Part shown: positions 11,950 through 62,660 of the stretch, piece after piece
How positions within the stretch are numbered: position 1 is the stretch's first letter
Layout of the letters: every line of letters starts with the position of its first letter
From: Prochilodus magdalenae
Taxonomy: Eukaryota; Chordata; Actinopteri; Characiformes; Prochilodontidae
DNA: 64,000 nucleotides
Assembly (NCBI GenBank): GCA_024036415.1
Contig: JAMWET010000810.1
Location: forward strand, 15,001-79,000
Reading direction: 5' to 3'
Made by a program: the position numbers and the translations under genes
Notes under the pieces: model-generated
Seen by the model: the letters and a program-made list of their open reading frames with translations, nothing else
What the model was told of the DNA's origin: nothing
Database searches by the model: none

Positions 11950-14900
11950 CTGAGAGAGCGAGGGTAAGGGACTAAATGAAGGACCGAGTATGTGAACAAG
12001 CATGTGAGATAGTGAATAAGTGAACTGTAGAATGTGTAAGAGAGTGAATGGGTGAGTGAAATAGAGAATGAATGGGAGTGAGTGATTACAAAGTCGAATA
12101 AATGATGGAGAGTGCTGAAAAGAGTGAAACAGTGTAGAAGTGAGGGAGTGGGAAGGTGAATACATGAGTGAGAGAGTGAGAGAGTTAAACAGAGAGTGAG
12201 AGTAAGGGGGTGAGGAAGTGTGGGAAGGTGAATGTGAGTGAAGGAGTGAAGTAGAGAGTATGAGTGGGTGAATGAGGGAGTGGGAAAGTGAATACATGAG
12301 TAAGAGAGTGAAAGAGTTAAACAGAGAGTGAGAGTAAGGGAATAAGGAAGTGTGGGAACATGAATGTGTGAGTGAGGGGGTGATGTAGAGAGTATGAGTG
12401 GGTGAATGAGGGAGTGGAAAGGTGAATACATGAGTGAGAGAGAAAGAGTTAAACGGAGAGTGAGAGTAAGGGAATAAGGAAGTGTGGGAATGTGAATGTG
12501 TGAGTGAGGGGGTGAAGAAGAGAGTATGAGTGGGTGAATGAGGAAGTGTGGGAACGTGAATGTGTGAGTGAGGCAGTGATGTAGAGAGTATGAGTGGGTG
12601 AATGAGGGAGTGGAAAGGTGAATACATGAGTGAGAGAGAAAGAGTTAAACGGAGAGTGAGAGTAAGGGAATAAGGAAGTGTGGGAATGTGAATGTGTGAG
12701 TGAGGGAGTGATGTAGAGAGTATGAGTGGGTGAATGAGGAAGTGTGGGAATGTGAATGTGTGAGTGTGGGAATGTGATGTAGAGAGTATGAGTGGGTGAA
12801 TGAGGAAGTGTGGGAATGTGAATGTGTGAGTGAATGTGTGAGTGGGGGAGTGATGTAGAGAGTATGAGTGGGTGAATGAGGAAGTGTGGGAATGTGAATG
12901 TGTGAGTGGGGGAGTGATGTAGAGAGTATGAGTGGGTGAATGAGGAAGTGTGGGAACGTGAATGTGTGAGTGAATGTGTGAGTGAGGGAGTGGTGTAGAG
13001 AGTATGAGTGGGTGAATGAGGGAGTGGGAAGGTGAATACATGAGTGAGAGAGTGAGAGAGTTAAACAGAGAGTGAGAGTAAGGGGGTGAGGAAGTGTGGG
13101 AAGGTGAATGTGAGTGAAGGAGTGAAGTAGAGAGTATGAGTGGGTGAATGAGGGAGTGGGAAAGTGAATACATGAGTAAGAGAGTGAAAGAGTTAAACAG
13201 AGAGTGAGAGTAAGGGAATAAGGAAGTGTGGGAACATGAATGTGTGAGTGAGGGGGTGATGTAGAGAGTATGAGTGGGTGAATGAGGGAGTGGAAAGGTG
13301 AATACATGAGTGAGAGAGAAAGAGTTAAACGGAGAGTGAGAGTAAGGGAATAAGGAAGTGTGGGAATGTGAATGTGTGAGTGAGGGGGTGAAGAAGAGAG
13401 TATGAGTGGGTGAATGAGGAAGTGTGGGAACGTGAATGTGTGAGTGAGGCAGTGATGTAGAGAGTATGAGTGGGTGAATGAGGGAGTGGAAAGGTGAATA
13501 CATGAGTGAGAGAGAAAGAGTTAAACGGAGAGTGAGAGTAAGGGAATAAGGAAGTGTGGGAATGTGAATGTGTGAGTGAGGGAGTGATGTAGAGAGTATG
13601 AGTGGGTGAATGAGGAAGTGTGGGAATGTGAATGTGTGAGTGAGGGAGTGATGTAGAGAGTATGAGTGGGTGAATGAGGAAGCGTGGGAATGTGAATGTG
13701 TGAGTGGGGGAGTGATGTAGAGAGTATGAGTGGGTGAATGAGGGAGTGTGGGAACGTGAATGTGTGAGTGAGGGGGTGAAGAAGAGAATATGAGTGGGTG
13801 AATGAGGAAGTGTGGGAACGTGAATGTGTGAGTGAGGGAGTGATGTAGAGAGTATGAGTGGGTGAATGAGGAAGCGTGGGAATGTGAATGTGTGAGTGAG
13901 GGAGTGATGTAGAGAGTATGAGTGGGTGAATGAGGAAGTGTGGGAATGTGAATGTGTGAGTGGGGGAGTGATGTAGAGAGTATGAGTGGGTGAATGAGGA
14001 AGCGTGGGAATGTGAATGTGTGAGTGGGGGAGTGATGTAGAGAGTATGAGTGGGTGAATGAGGAAGCGTGGGAATGTGAATGTGTGAGTGGGGGAGTGAT
14101 GTAGAGAGTATGAGTGGGTGAATGAGGAAGCATGGGAATGTGAATGTGTAAGTGGGGGAGTGATGTAGAGAGTATGAGTGGGTGAATGAGGGAGTGTGGG
14201 AATGTGAATGTGTGAGTGGGGGAGTGATGTAGAGAGTATGAGTGGGTGAATGAGGAAGTGTGGGAACGTGAATGTGTGAGTGAATGTGTGAGTGAGGGAG
14301 TGGTGTAGAGAGTATGAGTGGGTGAATGAGGAAGTGTGGGAATGTGAATGTGTGAGTGTGGGAATGTGATGTAGAGAGTATGAGTGGGTGAATGAGGAAG
14401 TGTGGGAATGTGAATGTGTGAGTGAATGTGTGAGTGGGGGAGTGATGTAGAGAGTATGAGTGGGTGAATGAGGAAGTGTGGGAATGTGAATGTGTGAGTG
14501 GGGGAGTGATGTAGAGAGTATGAGTGGGTGAATGAGGAAGTGTGGGAATGTGAATGTGTGAGTGGGGGAGTGATGTAGAGAGTATGAGTGGATGAATGAG
14601 GGAGTGTGGGAATGTGAATGTGTGAGTGGGGGAGTGATGTAGAGAGTATGAGTGTGTGAATGAGGAAGCGTGGGAATGTGAATGCGTGAGTGAGGGAGTG
14701 ATGTAGAGAGTTTAAGTGGGTGAATGAGGAAGTGTGGGAATGTGAATGCGTGAGTGGGGGAGTGATGTAGAGAGTATGAGTGGGTGAATGAGGAAGCGTG
14801 GGAATGTGAATGTGTGAGTGGGGGAGTGATGTAGAGAGTATGAGTGGGTGAATGAGGGAGTGTGGGAACGTGAATGTGTGAGTGAGGGAGTGATGTAGAG

Positions 14901-17900
14901 AGTATGAGTGGGTGAATGAGGGAGTGTGGGAACGTGAATGTGTGAGTGAGGGAGTGATGTAGAGAGTATGAGTGGGTGAATGTGTGAGTGGGGGAGTGAT
15001 GTAGAGAGTATGAGTGGATGAATGAGGGAGTGTGGGAATGTGAATGTGTGAGTGAGGGAGTGATGTAGAGAGTATGAGTGGGTGAATGAGGGAGTGTGGG
15101 AATGTGAATGTGTGAGTGAGGGAGTGATGTAGAGAGTATGAGGAAGCGTGGGAATGTGAATGTGTGAGTGAGGGAGTGATGTAGAGAGTATGAGTGGGTG
15201 AATGTGTGAGTGGGGGAGTGATGTAGAGAGTATGAGTGGGTGAATGAGGAAGTGTGGGAATGTGAATGTGTGAGTGAGGGAGTGATGTAGAGAGTATGAG
15301 GAAGCGTGGGAATGTGAATGTGTGAGTGAGGGAGTGAAGTAGAGAGTATGAGTGGGTGAATGAGGGAGTGTGGGAATGTGAATGTGTGAGTGAGGGAGTG
15401 ATGTAGAGAGTATGAGGAAGCGTGGGAATGTGAATGTGTGAGTGGGGGAGTGATGTAGAGAGTATGAGTGGGTGAATGAGGGAGTGTGGGAATGTGAATG
15501 TGTGAGTGAGGGAGTGATGTAGAGAGTATGAGTGGGTGAATGTGTGAGTGAGGGAGTGATGTAGAGAGTATGAGTGGGTGAATGAGGGAGTGTGGGAACG
15601 TGAATGTGTGAGTGGGGGAGTGATGTAGAGAGTATGAGTGGGTGAATGAGGGAGTGTGGGAATGTGAATGTGTGAGTGAGGGAGTGATGTAGAGAGTATG
15701 AGTGGGTGAATGAGGAAGTGTGGAAATGTGAATGTGTGTGTGAGGGAGTGATGTAGAGAGTATGAGTGGGTGAATGAGGGAGTGTGGAAATGTGAATGTG
15801 TGTGTGAGGGAGTGATGTAGAGAGTATGAGTGGGTGAATGAGGGAGTGTGGGAACGTGAATGTGTGAGTGGGGGAGTGATGTAGAGAGTATGAGTGGGTG
15901 AATGTGTGAGTGGGGGAGTGATGTAGAGAGTATGAGTGGGTGAATGAGGAAGCGTGGGAATGTGAATGTGTGAGTGAGGGAGTGATGTAGAGAGTATGAG
16001 TGGGTGAATGAGGAAGTGTGGGAATGTGAATGTGTGAGTGAGGGAGTGATGTAGAGAGTATGAGTGGGTGAATGAGGAAGTGTGGGAATGTGAATGTGTG
16101 AGTGGGGGAGTGATGTAGAGAGTATGAGTGGGTGAATGAGGAAGTGTGGGAATGTGAATGTGTGAGTGGGGGAGTGATGTAGAGAGTATGAGTGGGTGAA
16201 TGAGGAAGTGTGGGAATGTGAATGTGTGAGTGGGGGAGTGATGTAGAGAGTATGAGTGGGTGAATGAGGGAGTGTGGGAATGTGAATGTGTGAGTGAATG
16301 TGTGAGTGAGGGAGTGATGTAAAGAGTATGAGTGGGTGAATGAGGGAGTGTGGGAATGTGAATGTGTGAGTGAATGTGTGAGTGGGGGAGTGATGTAGAG
16401 AGTATGAGTGTGTGAATGAGGAAGCGTGGGAATGTGAATGTGTGAGTGAGGGAGTGATGTAGAGAGTATGAGTGGGTGAATGAGGAAGCGTGGGAATGTG
16501 AATGTGTGAGTGAGGGAGTGATGTAGAGAGTATGAGTGGGTGAATGAGGGAGTGTGGGAATGTGAATGTGTGAGTGGGGGAGTGATGTAGAGAGTATGAG
16601 TGGGTGAATGAGGGAGTGTGGGAACGTGAATGTGTGAGTGAGGGAGTGATGTAGAGAGTATGAGTGGGTGAATGAGGAAGCGTGGGAATGTGAATGTGTG
16701 AGTGGGGGAGTGATGTAGAGAGTATGAGTGGGTGAATGTGAGTGGGGGAGTGATGTAGAGAGTATGAGTGGGTGAATGAGGAAGCGTGGGAATGTGAATG
16801 TGTGAGTGAGGGAGTGATGTAGAGAGTATGAGTGGGTGAATGAGGAAGCGTGGGAATGTGAATGTGTGAGTGGGGCAGTGATGTAGAGAGTATGAGTGGG
16901 TGAATGTGAGTGGGGGAGTGATGTAGAGAGTATGAGTGGGTGAATGAGGAAGCGTGGGAATGTGAATGTGTGAGTGAGGGAGTGATGTAGAGAGTATGAG
17001 TGGGTGAATGAGGAAGTGTGGGAACGTGAATGTGTGAGTGAGGGAGTGATGTAGAGAGTATGAGTGGGTGAATGAGGAAGTGTGGGAATGTGAATGTGTG
17101 AGTGGGGGAGTGATGTAGAGAGTATGAGTGGGTGAATGAGGAAGTGTGGGAATGTGAATGTGTGAGTGAGGGAGTGATGTAGAGAGTATGAGTGGGTGAA
17201 TGAGGAAGAGTGGGAATGTGAATGTGTGAGTGGGGGAGTGATGTAGAGAGTATGAGTGGGTGAATGAGGGAGTGTGGGAACGTGAATGTGTGAGTGAGGG
17301 AGTGATGTAGAGAGTATGAGTGGGTGAATGTGTGAGTGGGGGAGTGATGTAGAGAGTATGAGTGGGTGAATGAGGAAGCGTGGGAATGTGAATGTGTGAG
17401 TGAGGGAGTGATGTAGAGAGTATGAGTGGGTGAATGAGGAAGTGTGGGAATGTGAATGTGTGAGTGAGGGAGTGATGTAGAGAGTATGAGTGGGTGAATG
17501 AGGAAGCGTGGGAATGTGAATGTGTGAGTGGGGGAGTGATGTAGAGAGTATGAGTGGGTGAATGTGAGTGGGGGAGTGATGTAGAGGGATTGAGTGGGTG
17601 AATGTGTGAGTGAGGGAGTGATGTAGAGAGTATGAGTGGGTGAATGAGGAAGTTAGGGAACGTGAATGTGTGAGTGAGAGAGTGATGTAGAGGGATTGAG
17701 TGGGTGAATGTGTGAGTGAGGGAGTGATGTAGAGAGTATGAGTGGGTGAATAAAGGAAGTGTGGGAACGTGAATGCGTGAGTGAGGGCGTGATGTAGAGG
17801 GATTGAGTGGGTGAATGTATGAGTGAGGGAGTGATGTAGAGAGTATGAGTGTGTGAATAAAGGAAGTGTGGGAACGTGAATGCGTGAGTGAGGGAGTGAA

Positions 17901-17920
17901 ATAGAGAGTAGGAGTGAGAG
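11950..17920. repeat. 64-bp minisatellite, about 6 kb, higher-order duplication at its left end
   Basis: Tandem unit containing TGATGTAGAGAGTATGAGTG, GGTGAATGAGGAAGTGTGGG and AATGTGAATGTGTGAGTG, about 90 copies with deletion variants (for example units lacking the GAAGTGTGGG part). Block 12142-12760 is repeated at 13018-13640 at an offset of 876 bp. The long minus-strand frames (up to 1097 codons) arise because the unit lacks stops on that strand. Confidence 0.97.
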
Positions 17921-18501
17921 AATGAAAACAAGGTAAGCGAGCGAGTAAGTGAGTGAGTGAGTGAGCGAGCGAGCGAGCGAGTGACGAGTAAGAGAAAGAC
18001 GTCACCGGGCTGCAATCGAGGCTGAAGAGTCAATACGAAACCGAGTAAACCTCCCTTCGGCTGCTGCTACAGTGCAGTGCAGGTGGGCTGCCCAGCAGGG
18101 GGCGCCAACTGACCTGGAATCCGCGGTGAAACACGCTCCTCCCCAGGGCACGTGCGCTCAGGTAGGCTCAGAGCGTGTCTTTACCTGTTCACCGAGCGTC
18201 TCGCGGAAGGAACTGGGTTTAAATGTTTAAATAAAACGTTTGGAACCCGGTTCCGTTAAAACACGCCGAGAAACGGTCTAAAACCGCCACTCGGCTCTCG
18301 GAGGGCCGTTGGGCGCGCGCGGCTGATGACGCTGATTACACAGCGCGCAACGGAAGCGAGAAGAAACCCACGCGCCTCGCTTCGCCAGTCTGGAGCCTGG
18401 TGGAATCAGAGGAGGAGCTGTATGAGGTTCCGCTGGTATCCACTTCACGCCGCGGGTTCTTGGTCTCCGGGTCTGACTGAGCTGTGATTTCTGAGGGATA
18501 A

Positions 18502-39014
<20,513 letters not shown>

Positions 39015-40662
39015 GACGACTGTACTAGACTGAAATCTGCTCCTGGAGCTGCTTCTGCTAACAAGAGGAACGTACTGTCAGGAAAACCAAAAAAAGGAAG
39101 GGCAGGGACTGAGGATAAGCTGAGAAGCTGGAACGACGTAGCTTGTGGCGCTGTAGCTAATGATCCTTTTACTAGTTCGGACCAAAGCACGGTGGTAGTA
39201 TGGGAAGAGACTGAAGGGGAGAGAAGATGGGCTGGAATTCTGACCTCTTGAGATAAGACTGTGAGAGAGGGCAGAGGATTAGTGAGGGGATGGAGTGCTT
39301 CCAGGGTGTGTAACCTTGGAAACCGGAGAAGGAAGCCACGCCATTCCTTTAACAAATAGTCTGATGACTTGTTATTCAGTTGGCTAATTGAACTGTTCTG
39401 TCTTTTTTTTGGTTCTTCGGCTCTTTTGGTTCCTGTTCCACGTCCTTTCATCGTGGCAGGCCGTTTCCTTTGTTATGGTGCACTGACCATATAAGCCATA
39501 TGGGATTTTGATGGCTGAGTTGGAATAACCAGGGATCAATCGTATGTAATACGTGACCAGCATCAATGCATCAGGTAACCCTAGCAAAGACACTCAGGTG
39601 ACTTACTACTCTGGCCAGTGCCTCCACTATGGCTGTGCCTACCTGGTGCTCAGGTAACCCTGTAGTACTGTACAGGATGGTAATAGTTACCCTTCGCATA
39701 TATGCAAGATGTAAATATGATGATTAAAAAATAGGAAAATGAATAAATGTGTTAGGTAAGTAACGAGGTTGCCTCTTCAGATGAGCAGCAGCCACAGCCA
39801 ACCGGTTTCTGGTACTGGTTGCAAGCGGGCTGTTTGTCTAACACATGGCATTTTCACCAAACCCACTGCTACTCTTCCTGGAACTAGCTAACGTTGGGTA
39901 GAGCAGTAAGGCAAGTTAGCAGTAAGGCTAAGCTACGTTCGCCTAGTTAACCGCGTCCTCAGGAACGCATCCTTTGCCAAGCGTACGTTTAGCGAGGTAC
40001 AGTGCCACATCTGCCGACACACGGGCAAAACCAGCTGCTTTCCGTTGAACGTTAGTCTCCATGTGATCCACCAGTACCTGTGCACACCTCTACACGTACC
40101 CCCATTTTCCCATGGCCGTAGTACCGCTCACAACCATCAGTTCACTGTAGCAGCTGTAATTAGTTTGAGGTTTCTAAATGAGAGGTCTGTGAACAGCCCT
40201 GTTGCCTGGCACACTCCTGAAGAACTGGTGCTGAGTAGAAGTGAAGCCATGTTGTTTAAGCCTCTGGGGAAAACAGATCCGCGCTAGGCATCTATGAAAC
40301 AACACTGAGACATCAGTAGACCGAGCTTACAGTCTCGTCCTGCCTGACCTTCATGTTCGACTTCTAGGCAACTGTCCAGTACACCTAACCACGGCAGCTA
40401 ACCCACGGGTGCAGAACAGGCACTGCCAGGTGCGGCACAGGCTCGGATATGGGAATCTAAGACTATGTAATACCAGTGAATGTACAGATGAATATTATAA
40501 ACGCAGCTATACTGTGTATATAAGGGGTTTTATAATATGCATCAATATTTTTATTGTGAAACGGGGAACAGTACGTGTGCTGATTGCGTTTTGATCGTTA
40601 GTGAAGTTGGATCAACAAAAATATTTATCTAATGCTGTGTGTCATTACACCATGAATAGATA
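39015..40662 (+). other. ifngr1 3'UTR and downstream, unassigned
   Basis: No SINE or MITE recognised. A minus-strand frame (38969-39451) is antisense to exon 7 and shows no domain. 39742 carries an AATAAA. Confidence 0.45.
39742..39747 (+). terminator. Candidate ifngr1 poly(A) signal AATAAA
   Basis: AATAAA about 730 bp past the ifngr1 stop. A second AATAAA lies at 41858-41863, beyond a MITE. Either could be used; sequence alone does not decide. Confidence 0.35.
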
Positions 40663-41181
40663 CAGGGGTTGGACAATGAAACTGAAACACCTGGTTTTAG
40701 ACCACAATCATTTATTAGTATGGTGTAGGGCCTCCTTTTGCAGTCAATACAGCGTCAGTTGGTCTTGGGAATGACATATACTGGTCAGAGGGAGTTTAAG
40801 CCATTCCTCTTGCAGGATAGTGGCCAGGTCACTACGTGATGCTGGTGGAGGTTCGTCCTTCTTGGTGGTATGCTGACATTACCCTGGACACCGTGGCTCT
40901 TGATACATCACAAAGACTTGCTGTCTTGGTCACAGATGCGCCAGCAAGACGTGCACCAACAGTGTGTCCTCTTTTGAACTCTGGTATGTCACCCATAATG
41001 CTGTGTGCATTGCAGTATTTTGAGCAGAACTGTGCTCTTACCTGCTAACTGAACCTTCACACTCTGCTCTTACTGGTGCAATGTGCAATTAATGAAGATT
41101 GGCCACCAGGCTGGTCCAATTTAGCCATGAGACCTCCCACACTAAAATGACAGGTGTTTCAGTTTCATTGTCCAACCCCTG
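40663..41181 (-). mobile_element. Internally deleted Tc1/mariner element, copy 2 (519 bp), minus strand
   Basis: TA-flanked, with the same CAGGGGTTGGACAATGAAAC inverted repeats as 29549-30081, opposite orientation, the same 54-codon HTH remnant and the same internal deletion. Copy 1 has 14 extra bases (within ACTGTGCAGGACGCAG). Confidence 0.92.
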
Positions 41182-42229
41182 TATGTGTGTGTATTAATTG
41201 TGTTGCTTAAATCATTTTATTTTTTTATATATGGGACATTTAGGAATGTGTTTTTACCCGGTTAGTCGTCTTTGTTTATTGGGTTAGTTTGATTCCTGGA
41301 TTGCTCTCTTGCTGCTAACGCCTCTGGACCAATCTATCGTTCTACACTGTCTATTCAGAGGTTCACAAATAGAACCTACTACAACCTGACTGTTTGAGCT
41401 GCTGGGCTAGGATCAGCTCACCACTTCATCTTGCCTGAGCCTTCATAATTCCGGACCGCTGGACAATGCATGTGTAGCTTTGATTGATTCCAAGTTAACC
41501 TGTCTCTATATCAGCAACACTCCCGCTCCAGTCTGGCCAGCACAGGGACAGTGACTTTAATGTGAAAGACTATAAACGTATGTGTCGTTGGAGGAGGGAG
41601 TGGACTGTTCTGTTATCGCTGTCCCAATAAAGGCTGGGGCAGAGGTCGCAAGGCGATATAATCTGAGGGCTAGCACAAGGCACTTTGGCATTAAGCTGAA
41701 ATTACGTTAGAGCCTGAGCTGCATTATTCTCTGTTAGAATGAAATCTGTGATGTCTCCCAGGAGCTTTTAAATGTTATGTACTTATGTTATAATGTACTT
41801 TTAATATTACCTTTTATTACAGATGTACAGTTGTACGCAATCATGTCACCATGTTAAAATAAACACTGAAAAAAATACGACTCTCAAATTTGTAGATGTG
41901 CTGTACTGGAGTTCTCACACTAGATAGATAGATAGATAGGTAGGTACTTCTCACAAAAAGCTGGATTTCCATAATGAATGGGAAAACAGGCCACTCTGCC
42001 GAGCAGATTGTGATTTAAACCCATCGATTTATATAAGGTAAGATTTCAGGACAAAATTATTGAAATGTCCATTTTCCTGGCGCGTCTGCCTTTGTACAGG
42101 TACGGTCTCTGTACAGCAGGTACGGGAGACCTGACTGAAGTGATTGCCAGTAGAACGGGGATACATGGGAATACAGGAAATGTGAAACTGTACAGTTTTA
42201 AAAATTACAACTAGAAGGCTGCCGCAAAC
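41182..42229. other. Intergenic, convergent region
   Basis: 41858-41863 is a second AATAAA candidate for ifngr1. A short GATA run lies at 41921-41940. Nothing else. Confidence 0.4.
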
Positions 42230-42765
42230 AACATTCCCTGGTTCTCTAGGAGATAAGAATCAAATATCCTGACTTTCCATTTCTAGAATAGATGTTTTAA
42301 AATTCCCTAAATTTCCAGAAAATCCATGATGTAGCCCAAAAAAGAATCAAATCTGACTTTCTATTTTTAGAATAGACGTTTTACAATTCAATGAGTTTCC
42401 AGAAATGCCATGATGTAGCACAAAAAAAAAAAAAAAAAAAAAAATCAGAATCTCTGAAATTCCATTTCCAGAATAGATGATGTTTCAAAGGAAAGAAAAT
42501 CTGCCTTTCTATTTTTAAATAACGTTTTACAATTCAAGAAATTCCATGATGTATGCCCCACCAAAAAAAAAAAAAAAAAAAAAAAAGAATCAAATCTGAC
42601 TTTCTATTTTTAGAATAGACGTTTTTCCCAATTTCCAATTCCATGAGTAGCCCAAAAAAAAGACTCGAGAGAATGCCAATTCAATGAGTTTCGAGAAATG
42701 CCATGAAAAAAAAATTAAAAAATTAAATATCCTGACTTTCCATGTCTGCATTAGACTTTAAGATT
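42230..42765. repeat. Tandem repeat of about 100 bp with poly(A) tracts
   Basis: About five diverged units sharing TCTGACTTTCTATTTTTAGA, ATAGACGTTTTACAATTC and GAAATGCCATGATGTAGC, each ending in an A run of 7-25 bp. Confidence 0.8.
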
Positions 42766-42899
42766 CCATGTTGAACATGCCAAACCAGGGCACCCAAGAT
42801 ACAGTTTGGTCAGTGAGGGTCTGTAAAACCATCGGCATGTCAAACCATATTTGGGCATATCAGAAGTCACATATATTTATATATTATATTTATATTATG

Positions 42900-43108
42900 G
42901 TGGTTGGTGTGGCTCAGTGGATAAGACCTCTACCCACAAGGGAACTACCACACCAGCTGGTATATGGGGGTTCGATTCCCGGTCTTGGTTATTATGCTGT
43001 GCTACACCAATAAGAGTCCTTGGGCAAGACTCCTAACACTACACTGGCCTCCCTGTAACATGAATACCCTTGTAAGTCGCTCTGGATAAGAACGTCAGCT
43101 AAATACCA
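42900..43108 (+). mobile_element. tRNA-derived SINE, plus strand, copy 3
   Basis: Head GGTTGGTGTGGCTCAGTGG (A box) and GGTTCGATTCCCGG (B box), body CCTTGGGCAAGACTCCTAAC, tail GTAAGTCGCTCTGGATAAGA then GTCAGCTAAAT. The tRNA part shows it is Pol III-derived. Confidence 0.85.
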
Positions 43109-43134
43109 TAAATATAAATATAATAAGTCACATT

Positions 43135-43349
43135 TCATTTACATTTACGGCATTTATCTGACGCTCTTATCCAGAGCGACTTACATGGTTGATGATTACA
43201 GGTAGGCCAGTGTAGTGTTAGGAGTCTTGCCCAAGGACTCTTATTGGTGTAGCTCAGCATAGTCACCCAGACTGGGATTCAAACCCCAGTCTCCCACACG
43301 AGAGGTGTCATCCTGAGTAGTGGTGTTACCCACTGAGCGACCCCAACCT
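43135..43349 (-). mobile_element. tRNA-derived SINE, minus strand, copy 4
   Basis: Reverse complement of the copy at 42900-43108: ACGCTCTTATCCAGAGCGAC, GTCTTGCCCAAGGACTCTTA, and the head's CCACTGAGCGACCCCAACC. The two form a close inverted pair separated by about 26 bp. Confidence 0.85.
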
Positions 43350-43983
43350 CGTATGTAAAATGTCAGGGAATAAAATACAGTATTAGAAGTTAACTCTATG
43401 GCACCTTAGAAGCTCATGTTCCATACTAAAAGCTAACGAACAGAGCAACACAGAGACCAGAGATTAACAATCAGCTCAGTCACTTTAATGTTCAAACTGG
43501 AATAACGTTACTGCCCTTCAATATAAAGGGCAACCAATGTTACAGATATTCAGATCATATTATCTCCCCTCAAACCATCAACCTGCACACGCTCAAAACT
43601 GCAGCTCCAGTAGTTATGTAATAACTGAAAAAACCTGAAGGGCTCCATTACGGAACTTTGGCTGGAGGTTCTAGATTGTCCCTGGTGTTCTTTCCCATAA
43701 CAAGAGATGGTGCAGGAATGAAAACACAACTTGGATCTCCTGATAAGGCGATATTCAAATTAACCATTAACGGACATGGTATCACGAGATAATGCGTATA
43801 GCCCCATAAAGCAGCCAGTCCAACACATCCAATGTGTCACTCCGGGGGAATTGGATCTCTGATGTCATTCCGATTCCACGTGTGCACAGGAATCACTACT
43901 GTCCGCATTGAATTCGTCAGCACCGAATAGACGGTGGTGCCCTGGAGCAGCAAGTGAACTGCAGGGCGTCCTCTCTTTAGGCT
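43350..43983. other. Intergenic, convergent region
   Basis: Nothing recognised. Confidence 0.4.
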
Positions 43984-44268
43984 TCACACACACTCACACA
44001 CACTCTCACACACACTCTCACACACACTCTCACACACACTCTCACACACACTCTCACACACACTCTCACACACACTCACACACTCTCACACACACTCTCT
44101 CACACACTCTCTCACACACACACTCACACACACACTCACACACACACTCACACACTCTCACACACTCTCACACACACTCACACACACACACACACTCACA
44201 CTCACACACACACTCACACACACACACTCTCACACACACTCTCACACACACACACACACTCTCACACA

Positions 44269-44300
<32 letters not shown>

Positions 44301-44553
44301 CACACACACACTCTCACACACACACTCTCACTCTCTCACACACACTCTCACTCTCTCACACACTCACTCACTCTCACACACACACTCACTCACTCTCACA
44401 CACACACTCACTCACTCTCACACACACACTCACTCACTCTCACACACACACACTCACTCTCTCTCACACACACACTCACTCTCTCTCACACACACTCACT
44501 CTCTCTCACACACACACTCTCTCACACACACACTCTCTCACACACACACACTC
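43984..44553. repeat. (CA)n/(CACTCT)n microsatellite, about 570 bp
   Basis: CACACA with regular ACTCTC insertions. It ends about 64 bp from the ltv1 stop, so it probably lies in or just beyond the ltv1 3'UTR. Confidence 0.96.
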
Positions 44554-44616
44554 TGTGACTGTGATACAGGGAACTGAACATCTCCAAAGTCCCAATTATC
44601 TCCATGTCCACTGAGG

Positions 44617-62223
<17,607 letters not shown>

Positions 62224-62660
62224 TTTCTCAAACTTTCCTGTTCAAACCAGACCTGTTGACTTTGTTTCTTGTTTTCCTTTATGTTCCGCAGAATGTCTCG
62301 CTTTTAAAACCTTAAACTTTCACACTAAACGCTGTTTAAAGGGTAAAGTTTTTAGCCGGACTCGTTTCTCTCGCTGCACATGCTTGTTCGGCCATGTCTG
62401 GACTAGCGCACTACTGGAGTTGAGTGGAGGGGAGCTATCTGAATATTAAACACCTTTAAGTGCTGTTTTATCGGATAATAGTAAAGTAATAGTAATACTA
62501 GTAATACCGAAATCTTTATTTAACTTCGTGTATTAATTTTATATTTTGTGTTCATGTTCAAGTGGTGTGCTGGGTTTAGCAGACCTCACCCGCGTTTTGG
62601 TTTAGTCCACTCTACGTCACGCGCATGTCATCGGCCACAGGAATCACTACGGCTGAATCT
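62224..62660 (-). promoter_or_regulatory. Likely ltv1 5'UTR and promoter region
   Basis: Sequence directly upstream of the start codon with moderate CpG content (62330-62660, for example CGCGTTTTGG, CACGCGCATG). No TATA box is obvious. The assignment rests on position. Confidence 0.4.

Noticed and set aside
14712..18005. A 1097-codon open frame on the minus strand (and 728 codons at 11947-14133)
   Set aside because: It lies wholly in the 64-bp minisatellite; a stop-free unit stays open in several frames. Composition is only H, S, T, P, L, I, F and there is no promoter or splice context.
42900..42990. A functional tRNA gene
   Set aside because: A and B boxes are present, but the body continues into a SINE with related copies at 30390, 31382 and 43135; no intact cloverleaf acceptor stem was found.
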